From: Clavelina lepadiformis
Lineage: Eukaryota > Chordata > Ascidiacea > Aplousobranchia > Clavelinidae
Length of the DNA stretch: 64,000 nt
Direction: 5' to 3'
Assembly (NCBI RefSeq): GCF_947623445.1
Contig: NC_135248.1
Span: 10,540,977 to 10,604,976 of the forward strand
The notes beneath the pieces were generated by a model. It ran no database searches. It was not told the DNA's origin and was given only the letters and a program-made list of their open reading frames with translations. Of this stretch, positions 36,220-48,667 are shown one piece after another. Each line of letters starts with the position of its first letter. Positions within the stretch are counted from its first letter, which is position 1. The translations under genes and the position numbers were made by a program.

Positions 36220-38560
36220 GGGTATACCGAAGGCCTACATTATTAAGCAAATTTGTAGCCTAAAATTATCTGTATGAATTCAAATTTCTTTTATCTAAGT
36301 TTAACTCATCTATTTTCTTTCAGCAGTTTTTAACGTCGATCCCTAATATGGTAAAACAATTACATAGTTCATTTGTTTGTTATAAGCTTGTAGGCTATAA
36401 GGCTACAAGCTCCTCCATTAGCTCATAGCCTGATTTTTGAATGGTTTACCACTCAGGCGTACCAATTTTCCGGCGTTTGTCGGAATGGGTAAGCCTATAT
36501 GAGTCCGCAATTTATAATTTTTTGTTAATAGAGAATGATGCGCATACTTAAAAGGAACAAACACAATGCCTGTAAAAAATTTCATGGACATTTGTCATCA
36601 AATTTTTGGACAAAGAACTTTTCGCACAGGCGCACAACAGATTTTGCAAACGATCATTTTGCATTCAGTTACATTTTCATCACTTATAGATAAGTTTTTA
36701 AGTTAGTGCTATGCTACCGGTTTTAAATTAAACCGGAAATAGTAATCTTGTATTTTTGTATGTTTTTCGTAATTTAACGAGATAGTGACGTAATTACACA
36801 ATGGTAGCCTATTACGGTAAAACTATTTCAATATTAGGCTGGAAAAACTTGGCCGGCTAATAGCCGCCAACAGCTATAAAAGCTGTTAGCGACTAAAGAT
36901 TCTGTTCGCCATTAGTCAAAAATGTACATGCTGAAGAGAATTTTGAGCAAAATGTTTGGTAATCTATTGATTAATGAAAATTTGTTGCTCTGTTAATTAT
37001 TTTAATGCTTGAAAACTTTGTTTTGCGGATAAACTTTGTGGTCTAGCACAGCAGAAATTGCTAATATAAGACATCACAGTTTTCAAGAATGAATAGCAGT
37101 TTTGCCTGCGATTAACAATGTGACTTGACAATTAGCGGCTACGGCAGCTAACCACAAGTTAACTGCTAATGGACGTACTAACATACCATCTTGTAGAACA
37201 ATTCTACTATTGCTATATTGCATTAGGCTCTTGAGCTTTGCCACTTTTCCTGCTCGTAAATTGTCCGTGAGCATGTGTTTTATTGCGCTATAACTACAAC
37301 GGTTAGCGTCGTAAGTTTCGCTCCGCACAGTTAATGGTGAAAAATAAACAATAGAAAAAGTACGACTGAAATGCCTTCCTGCTAACCGCTATAGAACATC
37401 GGCTAAATTCCCAGCTCTATTCAAAATAGCTATAAGAAAGCCGCTGCCAGTTGGTTGTAGGTTGACCAGAAAAGAACATCTTTCGCTATCTTGGCGCAAC
37501 ATAGCCAGCCAATTTTGACTGTGATAAAGCCATTATAGTAAAAAAGTAAATCTACTGGGAACAGGCCTAAGTAAAATTTGAGTTTTTCTATAGGCAATTG
37601 CGATTCCTTGCACGCATAAATAACCTGTCATCTGCAATAGAATAAACAAAAATATAAGAGAGATAGCAGTGCAGAAAATAAAAATTTTCCATGTATTACC
37701 ATGTTTAATTTAATTTGATCGTCTTCGCAACAATGTTAAACAAACGAAAAATTTTTGCAATTCTTATAGATTTGAACTATTTCGGTCTTCGGATTGAATG
37801 AGCGGCCTTAGTTAACAATACAAAGAAATTGTCTAATTTATCTTATTTTTATTTCTGTATCTTCGTGTCTCCACTAGTTTACACAGATTTTTTTCACTGA
37901 TTCTATACGAAAATATTTACAGCAAAATAGCTTCTTTAAAGTGTGGTCTAGCTTATAAAATAGAAATAAAAAATACCAGTATAACAAGGTAGGTTGTTGA
38001 TGGTTATATCGCGCAAATTAGATCTAACTCCTAACTCCACAAGGTTGCTACCTCAGCAGTACGCTATTCTCGCTCATATATTAAATAAATAAAAGCCGTC
38101 TGAGCTCAACACTTTGATGGCGTAACAGTTGGGTCGTAGAATAATCAGAATGAATGGCAAACGTGCATGTAGTGATACAACGATTTTACGCCAAATGCGA
38201 GGTGTACTTTAAGGGCTTCAACCAGCGACGAAATAAGAAATGCTTACTGGCCGCTACACAGGAATGCAAATTTATGCCCAACGAAACCTTATTTTAATAC
38301 TTCAAATATTTAATTAATAAAATTTCTAAGCAATTTATTGCATATGTAAACTAGAATTATATCTAGCGAGCAAAAACAAACCATACGAATCGTGTTACGT
38401 ATGAAAAATTAAATACAAACCCCCCAAAAAACTGAAGCGTATTTACATCGAAATGCACTCGCTTGGAACGGATCCTCAAACTCTAAATTTCCCCAAGCTG
38501 ATACCGTATATAACTGCGGCCAAAGGCCCAGTACTACAAGAGTGGTCTAGTACTCAAGTC

Positions 38561-39553
38561 CAGTTTTTCCTAAACTTTTTTGTCCGCGGAAACCTGCAGT
38601 GTTATTTAAGTTGACAAGGAACCCCCGACACGCCAGGAACGTCAAATAAACATAAACGTTTTTTCACCTTAATTGTCGTTATTTAGGTTTCATATAGTAA
38701 AGAAAATTAAGCACAATAAAGTGTTAATTTCCTCATTTCCCAATTTCAGCCATCTCTCCATGATATTTATGCAATACAGTTTATTAAAGCAAGTTTATAT
38801 ATTAACAGAGAGCCAAGCCTGATTGACACAAGCATTGTATGTAAAGATTATGCAATAGTTTCACTCGCGTATAAACTCATCACCAACTAATGAACTAAAT
38901 ACCTTATCAGTAGGCAATTGGCTACTATATTTGTTTGTTAACTTTGCTGTACTAACTTTGATGGCTAAGTACTAGGCAACTAGCCAGTAGGCCTACTGTA
39001 ACTTCTTACTCAAACAGAACCGGTAGGCCAGACTGCGTTCATTGCATAGGCTACTGTATGGTGGAAATAATTTTCGACTTTTGTAATGCGCAGTTGACCG
39101 ATTTCATTATCAGTTCCGAAACAAACTTGCACAGATACGACTTCTTCTACTCCCGATACATTTCTTTGTATGCTAACTTTTTGCCGTATGTCCTCAAGTT
39201 GTAGTTAAGTAGCGTCAGAAAAAACTAAACAGAACAAAACCACGACGGTACATTTGATATGCGCAGCCAAGACGCGCATTAGTCTGCGCGGTTGAGATTT
39301 CAGTTTGGTTGTGCGCGGATGCGGCTGGAATATTGACAAAAAATGCAGTCGGCTGGTATGTAAAACTATCGTAACTTACGTGACAACTACGTAGTGAAGG
39401 AGGGATGGGAAGACAGTTGCCCACAGCAAAAATCTTCCCTCCGCCGAGAAATATTAGTGCTCTTTAATGATTTGGGTAGGCTATTACACGACATTTCTAG
39501 ACTAAAATGCGATTTTTAACCGTCTTTTCTGGAACCCACTGTGGGAAACTCTG
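38561..39553. mobile_element. Older non-autonomous hAT-like element near the rhodanese gene
   Basis: The left end CAGTTTTTCCTAAACTTTTT, followed by TTGTCCGCGGAAAC, and the right end CCACTGTGGGAAACTCTG form a degenerate inverted repeat of hAT type. Flanking octamers CTCAAGTC (38553-38560) and GTCTAGTC (39554-39561) agree at 6 of 8. No transposase was seen. The right end is about 200 bp upstream of the rhodanese start codon. Confidence 0.5.
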
Positions 39554-39755
39554 GTCTAGTCTCTTATAGTAGTCTATGCTACAGTGGTGATTAATGTTGT
39601 GAAATTTCAACTGTTTTACTCAAGTAGTTACGTTGGGTTTTACAACACAGTCCAGAAAACAACAACATAGCTGTTATAAATTTTTATGAATATGTTATAA
39701 ATAAATTGTGAAGTGAAATAAAAGTTGTGAGACAAGTAACTCTTGCAGGTGAATT

Positions 39756-40325
39756 ATGGGTGACCAACATGAAGCTATAAACCCCGGCTTGGGTATGAGA
39801 GTTTGTCTTGCTGGGATAAGAAAACGCTTTTCTACAGCTCCTCAAATGTCCACTGAAGAGTTTTACAGCATGTGGATAAAGGCAAATAATAGGGACACCC
39901 TTGAAGCAGAAAAAGTTTTGTTATTAGACATCAGAAAAAAAGAAGAATATGAAGTAAGTAAGATTTCAGGTGCGGTTTGGATCAATGCTGGATGCAATTT
40001 GGAAGAAAACATGACTGTCGTTAATGATCTGATAAAACAAAACTCAAACACCACTGGAGCGGAAAACCTCATTGTAGTCGCCTATTGTTCATTGGGATAC
40101 AGGTCCAGTCAATTAATTGGCCAACTTAAAGAGAAGAAAATGCAAATGTCGGGACCACATTTGGAAACAGTTAAATTTTATAATCTGGAAGGAAGTATAT
40201 TTAAGTGGGCAAATGAAAACAAGCCCTTGGTTTTACCTGACAATACTACAAGCACCTCCTTTGTACACCCCTTCAACAGTTTATGGGGAAAATTGCTAAG
40301 AGAAGGTTTACATAAAAGATCTTGA
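39756..40325 (+). CDS. Single-exon rhodanese-domain protein
   Basis: An uninterrupted 189-aa frame from ATG 39756 to TGA. Rhodanese features: LLLDIRKKEEYEVSKISGAV (about 55-74) and the catalytic loop YCSLGYRSS with Cys111 and Arg116. A conserved tail FYNLEGSIFKWANENKPLV and VHPFNSLWGKLL is typical of a small rhodanese-like family that carries an NLEGSIFKWAN-type motif. The loop is the six-residue C-x4-R form, so sulfurtransferase activity is possible; the physiological acceptor is unknown. An acceptor-like CTTGCAG ends at 39748, only 7 bases before the ATG, fitting a 5' UTR intron or spliced-leader addition. The Arg-rich start (IRKRFSTA) might be a mitochondrial signal, but this is weak. Confidence 0.9.
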   Translation: MGDQHEAINPGLGMRVCLAGIRKRFSTAPQMSTEEFYSMWIKANNRDTLEAEKVLLLDIRKKEEYEVSKISGAVWINAGCNLEENMTVVNDLIKQNSNTTGAENLIVVAYCSLGYRSSQLIGQLKEKKMQMSGPHLETVKFYNLEGSIFKWANENKPLVLPDNTTSTSFVHPFNSLWGKLLREGLHKRS

Positions 40326-41845
40326 CCGTGAAAGTGTTTAGAAATGTTCAAATGTTTGTTCAGAAATTGAACTTTTTAAAGATAATGCCACCCTCTTCTT
40401 AAATTACAGAGGTTACCTAAAAATTGTGGCATTGATGCTATATAAGTGTGTAAGTAATATAAACCATAAGCCTTCATATTGTATTCATTTCAGCCTTGCA
40501 TATATTTCATATATATCAGTTATGCTTCCTTCAGTTAAACATATGCTGTTTGGCCTGAAACATGTGCTACTAATTGCAACTGCATTGCATTGTGGTATTA
40601 GTGTCATAGACTTGTTTTGTTTCGCATGCGTCAGTTGTAAACAACAATTAATGATACCTAGTATAGTATTACAGTACTGTAATAAGGAAACTAACATTTT
40701 TACCAGTACCTTCTGATAATGTAACGCACTTATTATCCATTCTATTTTGTAATTAGGGCTTAACCGGTTAAGGAAAAATACTGTTTAGATGTAAGACAAC
40801 TGGAAAGCCTGACAGGTATTTTAAAGCGTTTTTTACATATAGTTTTTGCATTTTTTTGGGTGAATATTGGGATTTCATCGGTGAATAGTTTTACCCTAGA
40901 GATTATATTTATTCATTTATTTCTTACACATTGAATTTATGTACAAGTTAAAGAACTACTGCTGGATTTTGCTCAAGATCAGTTACAAGCTAGGCTCCAA
41001 AAATGCATACTCCCTCCGAAATGCCCAATGTTTTAGATGTGGCTTCGGCCGGCCCATCTCAATTTGTGGCTTTATCATGTGTGAATAGTTACACAAATAT
41101 CCATAATTGCATTGATTGATTGCTTAAGCATAATAACGCATATAACAGGAACGTTTTCAAAGCAGACATGTTCTCTACCTTGTGAAAGGACATTTAATTA
41201 AATTGGGTCATTATTTACTACCGATACTAGTTTTTACTGGTATTGCTTGTTTTGATGTCTTTTTTCTTGTACTTGTATTGTATTATCATCGTTCCTGATG
41301 TAAACTGTGGTTTCATGCTTTGCATTTTGTTACACAACTATATTTTTTCATTTAAATATTAACTCCTGTTTTGCACAGGTCTTGTTATATATATATATAT
41401 AGGAAACTGGTATCTCTACCAGATATTTGTTATCTATTGTTCCAAGCTGTATGAAGGTATAGAAGTCAGCTGCATATCTGTTTTCACAGCATGTATCATC
41501 TGCTTTTAAAGCACATACCCACAACTTCAAATTTACACCATGCTTTTTACAATGCCCCGAACTCAAGCGGCTATCCAGTAGTCGACTATGATAATGATAT
41601 TGTGCATGGAACTTTAGTCTTACTTTAATTTTTAAGCCTTTGAAAAAGATTGGTCAAAGGTACGAATTTGCATGGGTACATCATTTTCGATACGCACAAA
41701 AATTAGTATTCTTGCAACTTGTAAAGGCACTTGCTGGTTATCTTGTTATTTAATGCATGCCAGGTCTGTGACTGTATTCACTTTCTTGCTAGAAATCTCA
41801 TTTAATATCTCTGTTTAATAAATTACCCAGTTTGTACACAGAATC
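40326..41845. other. Intergenic region, rhodanese to calcineurin-B-like gene
   Basis: Probable rhodanese 3' UTR and AT-rich spacer with a short (AT)n tract near 41384-41400. A minus-strand open frame at 41348-41566 has no recognised domain. An acceptor-like ACACAG lies four bases before the next start codon at 41846. Confidence 0.5.
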
Positions 41846-42689
41846 ATGGTAAGAACACTAATAATTTAACCCGGGCATAGTGCTAAATATCTTGCATGTT
41901 GTTACTCTTTGCATTGCAGAATGTATTGACTGCTTCTGCTTACAACACCAGAGTCAATGATTGAAAATTATGGTAAAATGTGTCAGTAGAGTCATGTTTT
42001 ATTCACCAATTTCTGTTGAAAATTTAATAACAATATTCAAAATGAGACTATATAGGCTATTGCCTTACTCTTTATCTAACTTTAAAGCAATATTTAATTT
42101 TCAATTAATTTTGTTTTTAATTTTCTTAATCCAAGAGTTTTTCTACTAGGGACAAAGTTCATCATATTTCACTGAAGAGGAGGAGAAGGAAATTATAGCA
42201 AAACACAACATAAATGCTCGCTATTTGCAAGAGATCCAGAAGCGTTATAATCAACTTGAAACATCAAAGAAAAAGGATGAAACATCAGGAGTGACAGTTC
42301 AAGACACCTTGCTAATCCGTGAGGTACATGGGAACAAGCTTGCTACGTTGCTTGCTGAGAATTATGGTGGGAAAGATGGCGTTTTGTATCCTCATGATTT
42401 TGTAAACTTTTTCGGAGACATTTCATCTCAAAAAACGCCGAATGAAAAAGTGGAGATTCTTTTTCATCTTCTTGACGTGAAAAATTTTGGCTATCTCGCT
42501 GGTATAGAAATGTATCGCTATTACCACACTTTGCTGTCGCCTTCCCTTAATAACGAACAAATTGAAAAAATCACTAAAAATGCACTGAAAATTGGAGCCA
42601 ACAAGATTGACTTGAAAAAGTTTAAGCAACTTATGCCTGCTTGGCAGGTGGCTGAGAAAATGACTGTTAACTTGCAGATTACTGAGTGA
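41846..42689 (+). CDS. Calcineurin-B/CHP-like protein, N-myristoylation motif, degenerate EF-hands
   Basis: The ATG at 41846-41848 is followed immediately by a GTAAGA donor. The rest is in exon 2 (42150-42689, TGA), with the acceptor CTACTAG and phase 0, giving 180 aa. The predicted start is MGQSSSYF, with Gly2 and Ser6 fitting N-myristoylation, as in calcineurin B, CHP and CIB proteins. The layout matches the family: FTEEEEKEIIAKHNINARYL, VLYPHDFVNFFGDISSQ, KVEILFHLLDVKNFGYLAGI and a C-terminus WQVAEKMTVNLQ like the DIHKKMVVDV end of calcineurin B. Loop DVKNFGYLAGIE keeps only positions 1, 6 and 12; the others are poorer, so calcium binding is probably weak or absent. The ATG|G split supports the model because family genes often have it. 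Its partner phosphatase or exchanger is unknown. Confidence 0.82.
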
Positions 42690-43093
42690 CATCACTTCTT
42701 TTTTTAGCCATATGTTTCATGGTTTTTAGGTTTTTGCTTAAAGTTATACTTTATCTATTGTTGGATATATTACGATCTATTTTAATTGTTTGTGGATTTT
42801 ATTAACTTTTTGTATTTACTGTATGCAAATTGTGTCACTATTTTGGTGAATGATAATATTTGAAGTGCCTTGTAATTTGAAATATAACAGGCAAAAATAT
42901 TTTTTTGCATATTTGTAAAAAATGTTTTTTCTGTGTAGAAACACTTTTAATATGGTATTGCTCTTAATTTTATACATTCTGTTTTCTTTGTACAAGTTTT
43001 TATTTTTTATTGCAGTTTGTATCATTTTTAGGTTTTGAGACTGTATGTCAATAAGTTGTTTTAAAAAATTGTATATCGGCATACTCTTACTGA

Positions 43094-45230
43094 ATGGATG
43101 GTTTATTGTCAACTTTGAAAACTCAAAACAATGATATTCCAGACAATTTATCTCTATCAATATCACATGTCAAACAAGGTGGAAATTGGGACTGTGGCAT
43201 AGCCTGTCTTCATATGCTGCTTAAGTAACTAATTGCTATAATTTTGACCATAACTAAATTAAGCGGCTTTTAGCTGCTTACGTTTAAAATCACTTGTGCT
43301 TTGTGTTTTACAGGGGCAGTATAACCCAAGATGAAATTAATTTTGCTATCAAAAAACATTTAGTCGACGAACAAGTGTGGACTGTTGACCTTGCTTACAT
43401 ATGTTCCATGTTGGGTGAGTTACTTGTTGAATGTTTGTAACATTTATTATGGAAAAATATCTATCTTAGCATAGTTAATGTTTCTATGAACTCGTAAATC
43501 CGGAAATCAACTTACGAGTTTTTGTCACACAAGTCCTCATTGAATGTCTTTTCTTGAATAGCTTTATATAAGCTCACGCTGTCATAATTAGAGACCTCAG
43601 TCTACTTGATTCTGAGAACATTGAGAAATCTGTGGATGTGGAATTTAATGTTAATTATCTGTTCTGGTAATGTCACCTTATGAAGCAAACCTTAAAAACC
43701 AGTTTTAAATCCTGCACTTTTAGCGCACTCGTTTGATTGTAGTCCAGATTTCAAAAGTATATAGACATGGTTTGGAATGATGACCAATGAAAAGTTAGCG
43801 ATTCTGGAATTGTCTTGTGTCGTGGCCTTAGAATATTAAAGGTTTTGCATGGATTATTCTCTAACTCTACATGAAGAAATACCCACTGTAATCTATGCGA
43901 TATCACTTAGCTTCGTCAAGTAAACCATGTTCCATTCCTATTTAAGTGAAACTGTTTTAGCTTCCAACTGCTTGCCTTTGATTCATTACAGTACTAGCTG
44001 TGATACCCAAGGAATGTAAATCTAAAATGTGTAGCGCTTTAGCAGATCTTTTGCCAGATTTCTGATTATGGTTTGATTTTGTGTATGAATAATGCTCAGT
44101 TTTTGAATTAACTTTGCTGCATTAACCCTTTAACATTAACTTGTGTGACGACCAATGCTGTAATTTTTGATTGGCTTAGTGTTGTCTATTCGTATTTACT
44201 GGGTCATAGTTTTAGACTAATTTTCTTGGGTCCCAAACTTTTAACTTATGTTGGCTTACACAACCACTCAGAAACAATCTTTACACCAGGATAGCTCAAA
44301 ACATCCATTGAGGCACTGAAGTTCTTCTGCCATGACTAAGCGGTAAATTTTGAAGAGTATATGAAAAGTAATTTTGAAACCCAATCTTCTGTTTAGGTGT
44401 ACAGCACAAATTATTCACGGTAACATTGGGTGCAAATGACAACTTCTCTGAAGAACCATTTTACGTAGACAGATTAAATGAAAAATTTTCAACTGAAAAG
44501 GAACGAATAAACAAGCTCTTTAATGAAGCTACTGCAAACAAAGTAACTATTAAAAAGAAATCTATCAAATTGGAGGAGATAATCATACATTTGGCAGTTA
44601 ACAAACGGGTAAATTTCTAATATTAGTTTGTAAATGTTGCAGTTTGGTCAGTTATGTTTTCTTTTAATCTTGAAATCATAAATTTAATGAGCTAAAATTT
44701 AATATCCAAGTTCTTCAGCAATCTATTTTGCCTGCTATCGCCATTGTTTGTGGTTGTAATAACAATAGAAATGCTTTGATATCAGTTTCCTTATGCTGAT
44801 ATGTTTATGTATTTTGTTCCTTGCTGCAAAATATTCCTTAGCCTTTGATTGTTCTCATTGATGATACAAAGATGGTCCGAATCTATAGCAATCCTATTAC
44901 ATCACTCTGCAATAAGTTGAAATCTTTAGATACTGTTGGTGATACTGCTGTTGAACCGCGGCCATTTTGGGGGCATTATATATTAGTAACAGGATATGAC
45001 TTGACAAAGCAAACAATCAAATTTAAAGACCCGTCAAACGACGGTGGGTATAAATCAAACTACAGTATATTAGGGTAGCGTTTCTTTGCAATTCTTCTTT
45101 AAAAACTTGTTAACGAATTTCCCATTATAATTAACATACTATAGGTGAGAAGGTCTATTGTTCAATGCAGTGCTTTGAAGAGGCAAGAAAGAGTTTTGGA
45201 ACCGATGAGGACATTCTATTTACATATTGA
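43094..45230 (+). CDS. GUCD1: Guanylyl cyclase domain-containing protein 1 (GUCD1 family)
   Basis: Five exons: 43094-43224, 43314-43414, 44397-44608, 44842-45043 and 45145-45230 (TGA), GT-AG with matching phases, giving 243 aa against about 240 in human. Conserved blocks: VKQGGNWDCGIACLHMLLK (Cys34), EQVWTVDLAYI, FYVDRLNEKF, PFWGHYILVTGYD (His193) and the C-terminal CFEEARKSFGTDEDILF, nearly identical to vertebrate GUCD1. The family is named for similarity to a plant guanylyl cyclase, but the Cys/His arrangement resembles papain-like or C39 peptidase folds, so the activity is uncertain. Exon 4 must end at 45043 (donor GTGGGT); reading on meets a stop at 45078. It starts 404 bp after the calcineurin-B-like stop. 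An AATAAA at 45485-45490 may serve as poly(A) signal. Confidence 0.93.
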
Positions 45231-46487
45231 AAGCAATCCAAACTTTCTTAATGGTCAATACCAATGCACTCTTTTTTTAGCTTGGATTAGTATTGATTGA
45301 ATCTGATTTTTAATTTTTTGCTTTGATAGATAGTGTTGTGGTGGCAAGCGCCACGTTTTGGACATTTTCCTTTAAGTTCTCGTTTTCCGTTTTAATTTAC
45401 ATTCCTTCGTTGATTACTTTTCTTTATATATCCTTGCGTTTTCTACTTTTCTACCTTATTTTATGTTACGTTTATCAGATAGCAAATAAAGTTTTATCAG
45501 TTTTTATTCGTCGGCCAACATGCTTCTGTAAGAAGTAACTTAGTTGTGCTTACCGAGAAGAACATGCAGCTTTATTAGGAGTCAGATGAAGTCATCATCG
45601 TATACTGACATCGTGTTTCGCCACAGTGTTATTAAATTGTGTTAACACGGGCTCTTTGTTAGTGCTTATCTTTTCTTCAAAATTATGCTGTTCATTATTT
45701 TGATGGTGAACGTTTTGTGTTCCATGTAAATTTGATTTGTGTAATGAATAGCCAGTTATTTTGCACTAGCTTTTTTCATTTACTTTTCAAATTCTTTCTG
45801 GTGTATAATTTCTGGGGTGGTGTGATACCACAATCTCTCTCCTCAAACTACGGAAATGTTTGCATGACTTATACTCGGCGATGATTCCTACCTGCTCGAG
45901 CTCGGGCTAGCTTGGGCTTCAATATTATAACATTCAATTTTGTGGCGAATCTAGCAGAAGTAATGTGCTACTTGTAGATTGAATTACTTTTATGAACCGA
46001 AGCTGTTTTTCTTCTATTGCTTTGCTTATGAGTTTTAATTGAAACATATTTAGCTTATTTTACTACATACTCTTCATATCGATCCACGCCCCACCCTAAC
46101 TAGTATATTTACAATTGAATATATTTATACATACCTATTTAATTTAGATGGTTCTTATGGGAGCATTGAAAGTGTGTGTTTATGTTATCAGAGTACATCA
46201 TATATTTCTTTGCAGTTAATAAACTTTTCTTGTGCTTTTCATGAGTTTGTGGCGTTATTGCCACGCTGAAGAACAGTTTTACTTAAATTTTGTCTTATTC
46301 CTAACGTTTGTTCTGGTGATTATTACATTTCTTTCTTAGCTCTTGTGCCCTGGCGTCGGTGATATTTAGTTATGAGATACGTTTATTTTGGTATGACATT
46401 AAAGTTCTGCTAGCGGTAATAAAGTATTGTCACTTTTCTACATATGGACTGTTGTAACCTGCTCAAGTGCTCAACTTAACTTATCAT

Positions 46488-46993
46488 CTGGGAGTCGAAC
46501 CGCAGTGGAAAACGGTTTAACTACGGTTCAGGTTTTACAAAATTTTATTTTATTGGTTTTACTCCCGTTCAGGTTTGCATCGGGTGCACATATTCATTCC
46601 GCTCCGGGCAAGCTCACTAATATACGGTTCGCTCCTGGTTCGAATGACATTGTCTACCTAGTCATTTCTTTTATTTTTTCAACTACACTGTCCGAGTAGC
46701 AATTCGTTAGCTCAAGGAATTTCATTACTAGTAGACAAAAGTTTTCCATGTTTTAAAATAAGCAAAACAGACACCTTTTCTATAACTAACTTAATGAATG
46801 AAATTATTGTACTGAAAAAGTGGTTACAATTGAGAAAGGTTCGACTCCGGTTCGTTTTTTTCTCGTAGTCTTCAGTGGTTCAAGTTCGGTTTGAGTTCAG
46901 ACAAATTTAATATATTTGATTCCGGTACCGGTTCGGTTTTCATAAACATATGCTCAAACCGGTTTTAAGGTTCAGTTCCAGTTGGATACCCTG
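46488..46993. mobile_element. hAT-like non-autonomous element with GGTTC-rich interior
   Basis: Left end CTGGGAGTCGAACCG and the complement of the right end, CAGGGTATCCAACTG, agree at 10 of 15 bases. Flanks CTTATCAT (46480-46487) and CTTATAAT (46994-47001) agree at 7 of 8. The interior repeats GGTTCAGGTT/ACCGGTTC-type motifs. No transposase. Confidence 0.5.
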
Positions 46994-47922
46994 CTTATAA
47001 TAATCATTTTTGCATGAATCGTTGGTAGTGGGTACGCATGTAGTTCCGTAAAGCGGTGGACAGTCTGCGAACAGCTAACCATCACATGGCACTTGTGTTT
47101 CTCGACTTTGATTTCAAGCACCTGAGTGCGCCAGGTCTTTCTGAAAGTGCTATAATAATCTGCTGACAGAGAAGCTTATCTACTTCAGCCGTTATGAAAT
47201 CCAAATTTTAACGCTTTTAAGGCTAACGGTATGGATATTTTTACTTAGGAATTGGAAAAGATCCAATATATGCAGCGGCTATCCCGCAAACCTTCTAGGT
47301 AGGCTACCCACACGATTTGATTGCAGTTGGCCACCTGTATCAAAGATGGTTGCCTCATGGATTTAAAAAAAATCTTGACCCAGAATTAAATTGGCGCAAA
47401 GATTTTTAATTAACGACCCCTAGTCATAGAATGCATGTTTGTAAAAAACATCTACTTTAGTAGACTATTTACGAACCCAGAGACCCAACTCCTAACCACT
47501 CAGATGAAGCTAAATGAAATGCAGCACGCAGCGCCCTGGGCCTAGCATTGGTGGAGGACCTTAAAGTTTGAAACTATTAAAACAAAATAAACACACAATT
47601 CTATTTAGATGTTTATAAAATTAAAAATTAATTAAGGCAGAACTTGTAATTTAAAAGAAAATCAAAATGAGTCGACAATTTCCTTTGTTAAGTATAGTAG
47701 ATCGAAAAAATCTTGCCACTCAAAAAATGGTGGCCGTAACTTGGAAAGAGTCAACTGCAAGGTCGCATTAAGTTGAAAGTTGTTAAATGTTTCCCAATGT
47801 ACTTCCCCATGCTTTACCACTTTACATATGTGGGAAGTATGTTACTGTAATGCTGGTATTTGGATACTGGTTCAGTCAATCAGTATGAAACTAGATATGA
47901 ACTGTATGGTCAACTACTAGCC

Positions 47923-48667
47923 CAATGGTTCGATCAGAGCGCGATTGTGTCAGCTGAAACTGGAAATAAAAGCGAAAAGAAACCAAAGAAAACTCGCTTT
48001 TATTACGACAGTTGTTTAAATATAGGCTTTACTTGGTGTGGTGAAGAAACACAACCTACACCAAACTGTCTTAGCTGCAATGGAAAATTATCAAATGAAG
48101 CCATGGTCCCAAGCAAGTTGACCAGAAACTTTACAAGTAAACATGGCCATCTTTCTTCAAAATGAATTTTCTTGCCTTGGAGAAAAGGCATTGATGATTT
48201 TACCACAGTTTTCCTCATCATACTTATGCGAGATAGGATTTTCAGTTTTAACGAATATCAAAACAAAAAAAGACGAAGGCTCCTTATAATCGAGGGAAAA
48301 ATGAGGGTAGCTTTATCGAAAGTGCGTCCAGATATGAAGGGGATTTGCGCAAGAAACCAAGCACAAATTTCACACTGATTTTGAAAGAAATTGTCAATAG
48401 CCTACAGTTTATATTGTGTTTTGCAAAATGCATTTTCAAAGTAACATTTAAACTCCAAGTAAAATATCTGTGTTGCTTATGTTATGTTGATTTTTCAATG
48501 TGTAACTACTAAGTAAGTGCCTTTCCTAATGGCAAAATTAGAAAACTTGTTTGAACTAACAACCTGCTGCAGTCGAAGCGAATGACCTTTGATTGCAAAA
48601 CGAGGTGCCGCAAAATATTTTTCTCTTCTGTAGGGTGCCGGGAGCCGAAAAAGGTTGGGAACCTTTG
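47923..48667 (+). mobile_element. Internally deleted hAT element (ZBED/FAM200-like transposase ends)
   Basis: A perfect 8-bp duplication TACTAGCC (47915-47922 and 48668-48675) flanks a 745-bp element with short ends CAATGGTTC and GAACCTTTG. The 5' half encodes the N-terminal zinc-binding part of a ZBED5/FAM200-like hAT transposase (NCLSCNGKLSNEAMVPSKL, TSKHGHLSSK). After a stop near 48163 the 3' half, in shifted frames, encodes the dimerisation end: ALMILPQFSSSYLCEIGFSV, MRVALSKVRPDM and RNQAQISH. The central catalytic region is missing. It cannot make transposase but could have been mobilised in trans (inference). Confidence 0.88.

Larger units (their letters stand above)
33657..39755. other. 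Gene-poor region between the calmodulin-like and rhodanese genes
   Basis: Contains a tRNA-derived SINE-like sequence (35081-35240), a GTACCG-rich element (35814-36219) and a hAT-like element (38561-39553). Other open frames (for example 35347-35622 and 37083-37328, minus) lack domains. A short hairpin AACAGCT-ATAAA-AGCTGTT lies near 36870. No exon was recognised. Confidence 0.5.

Noticed and set aside
41348-41566. Cys-containing minus-strand frame
   Set aside because: No recognised domain, partner exon or family; probably chance or an unclassified repeat.
46488-46510. tRNA-like GGTTCGACTC on the minus strand
   Set aside because: No cloverleaf arms around it; it lies in the terminal repeat of a hAT-like element.
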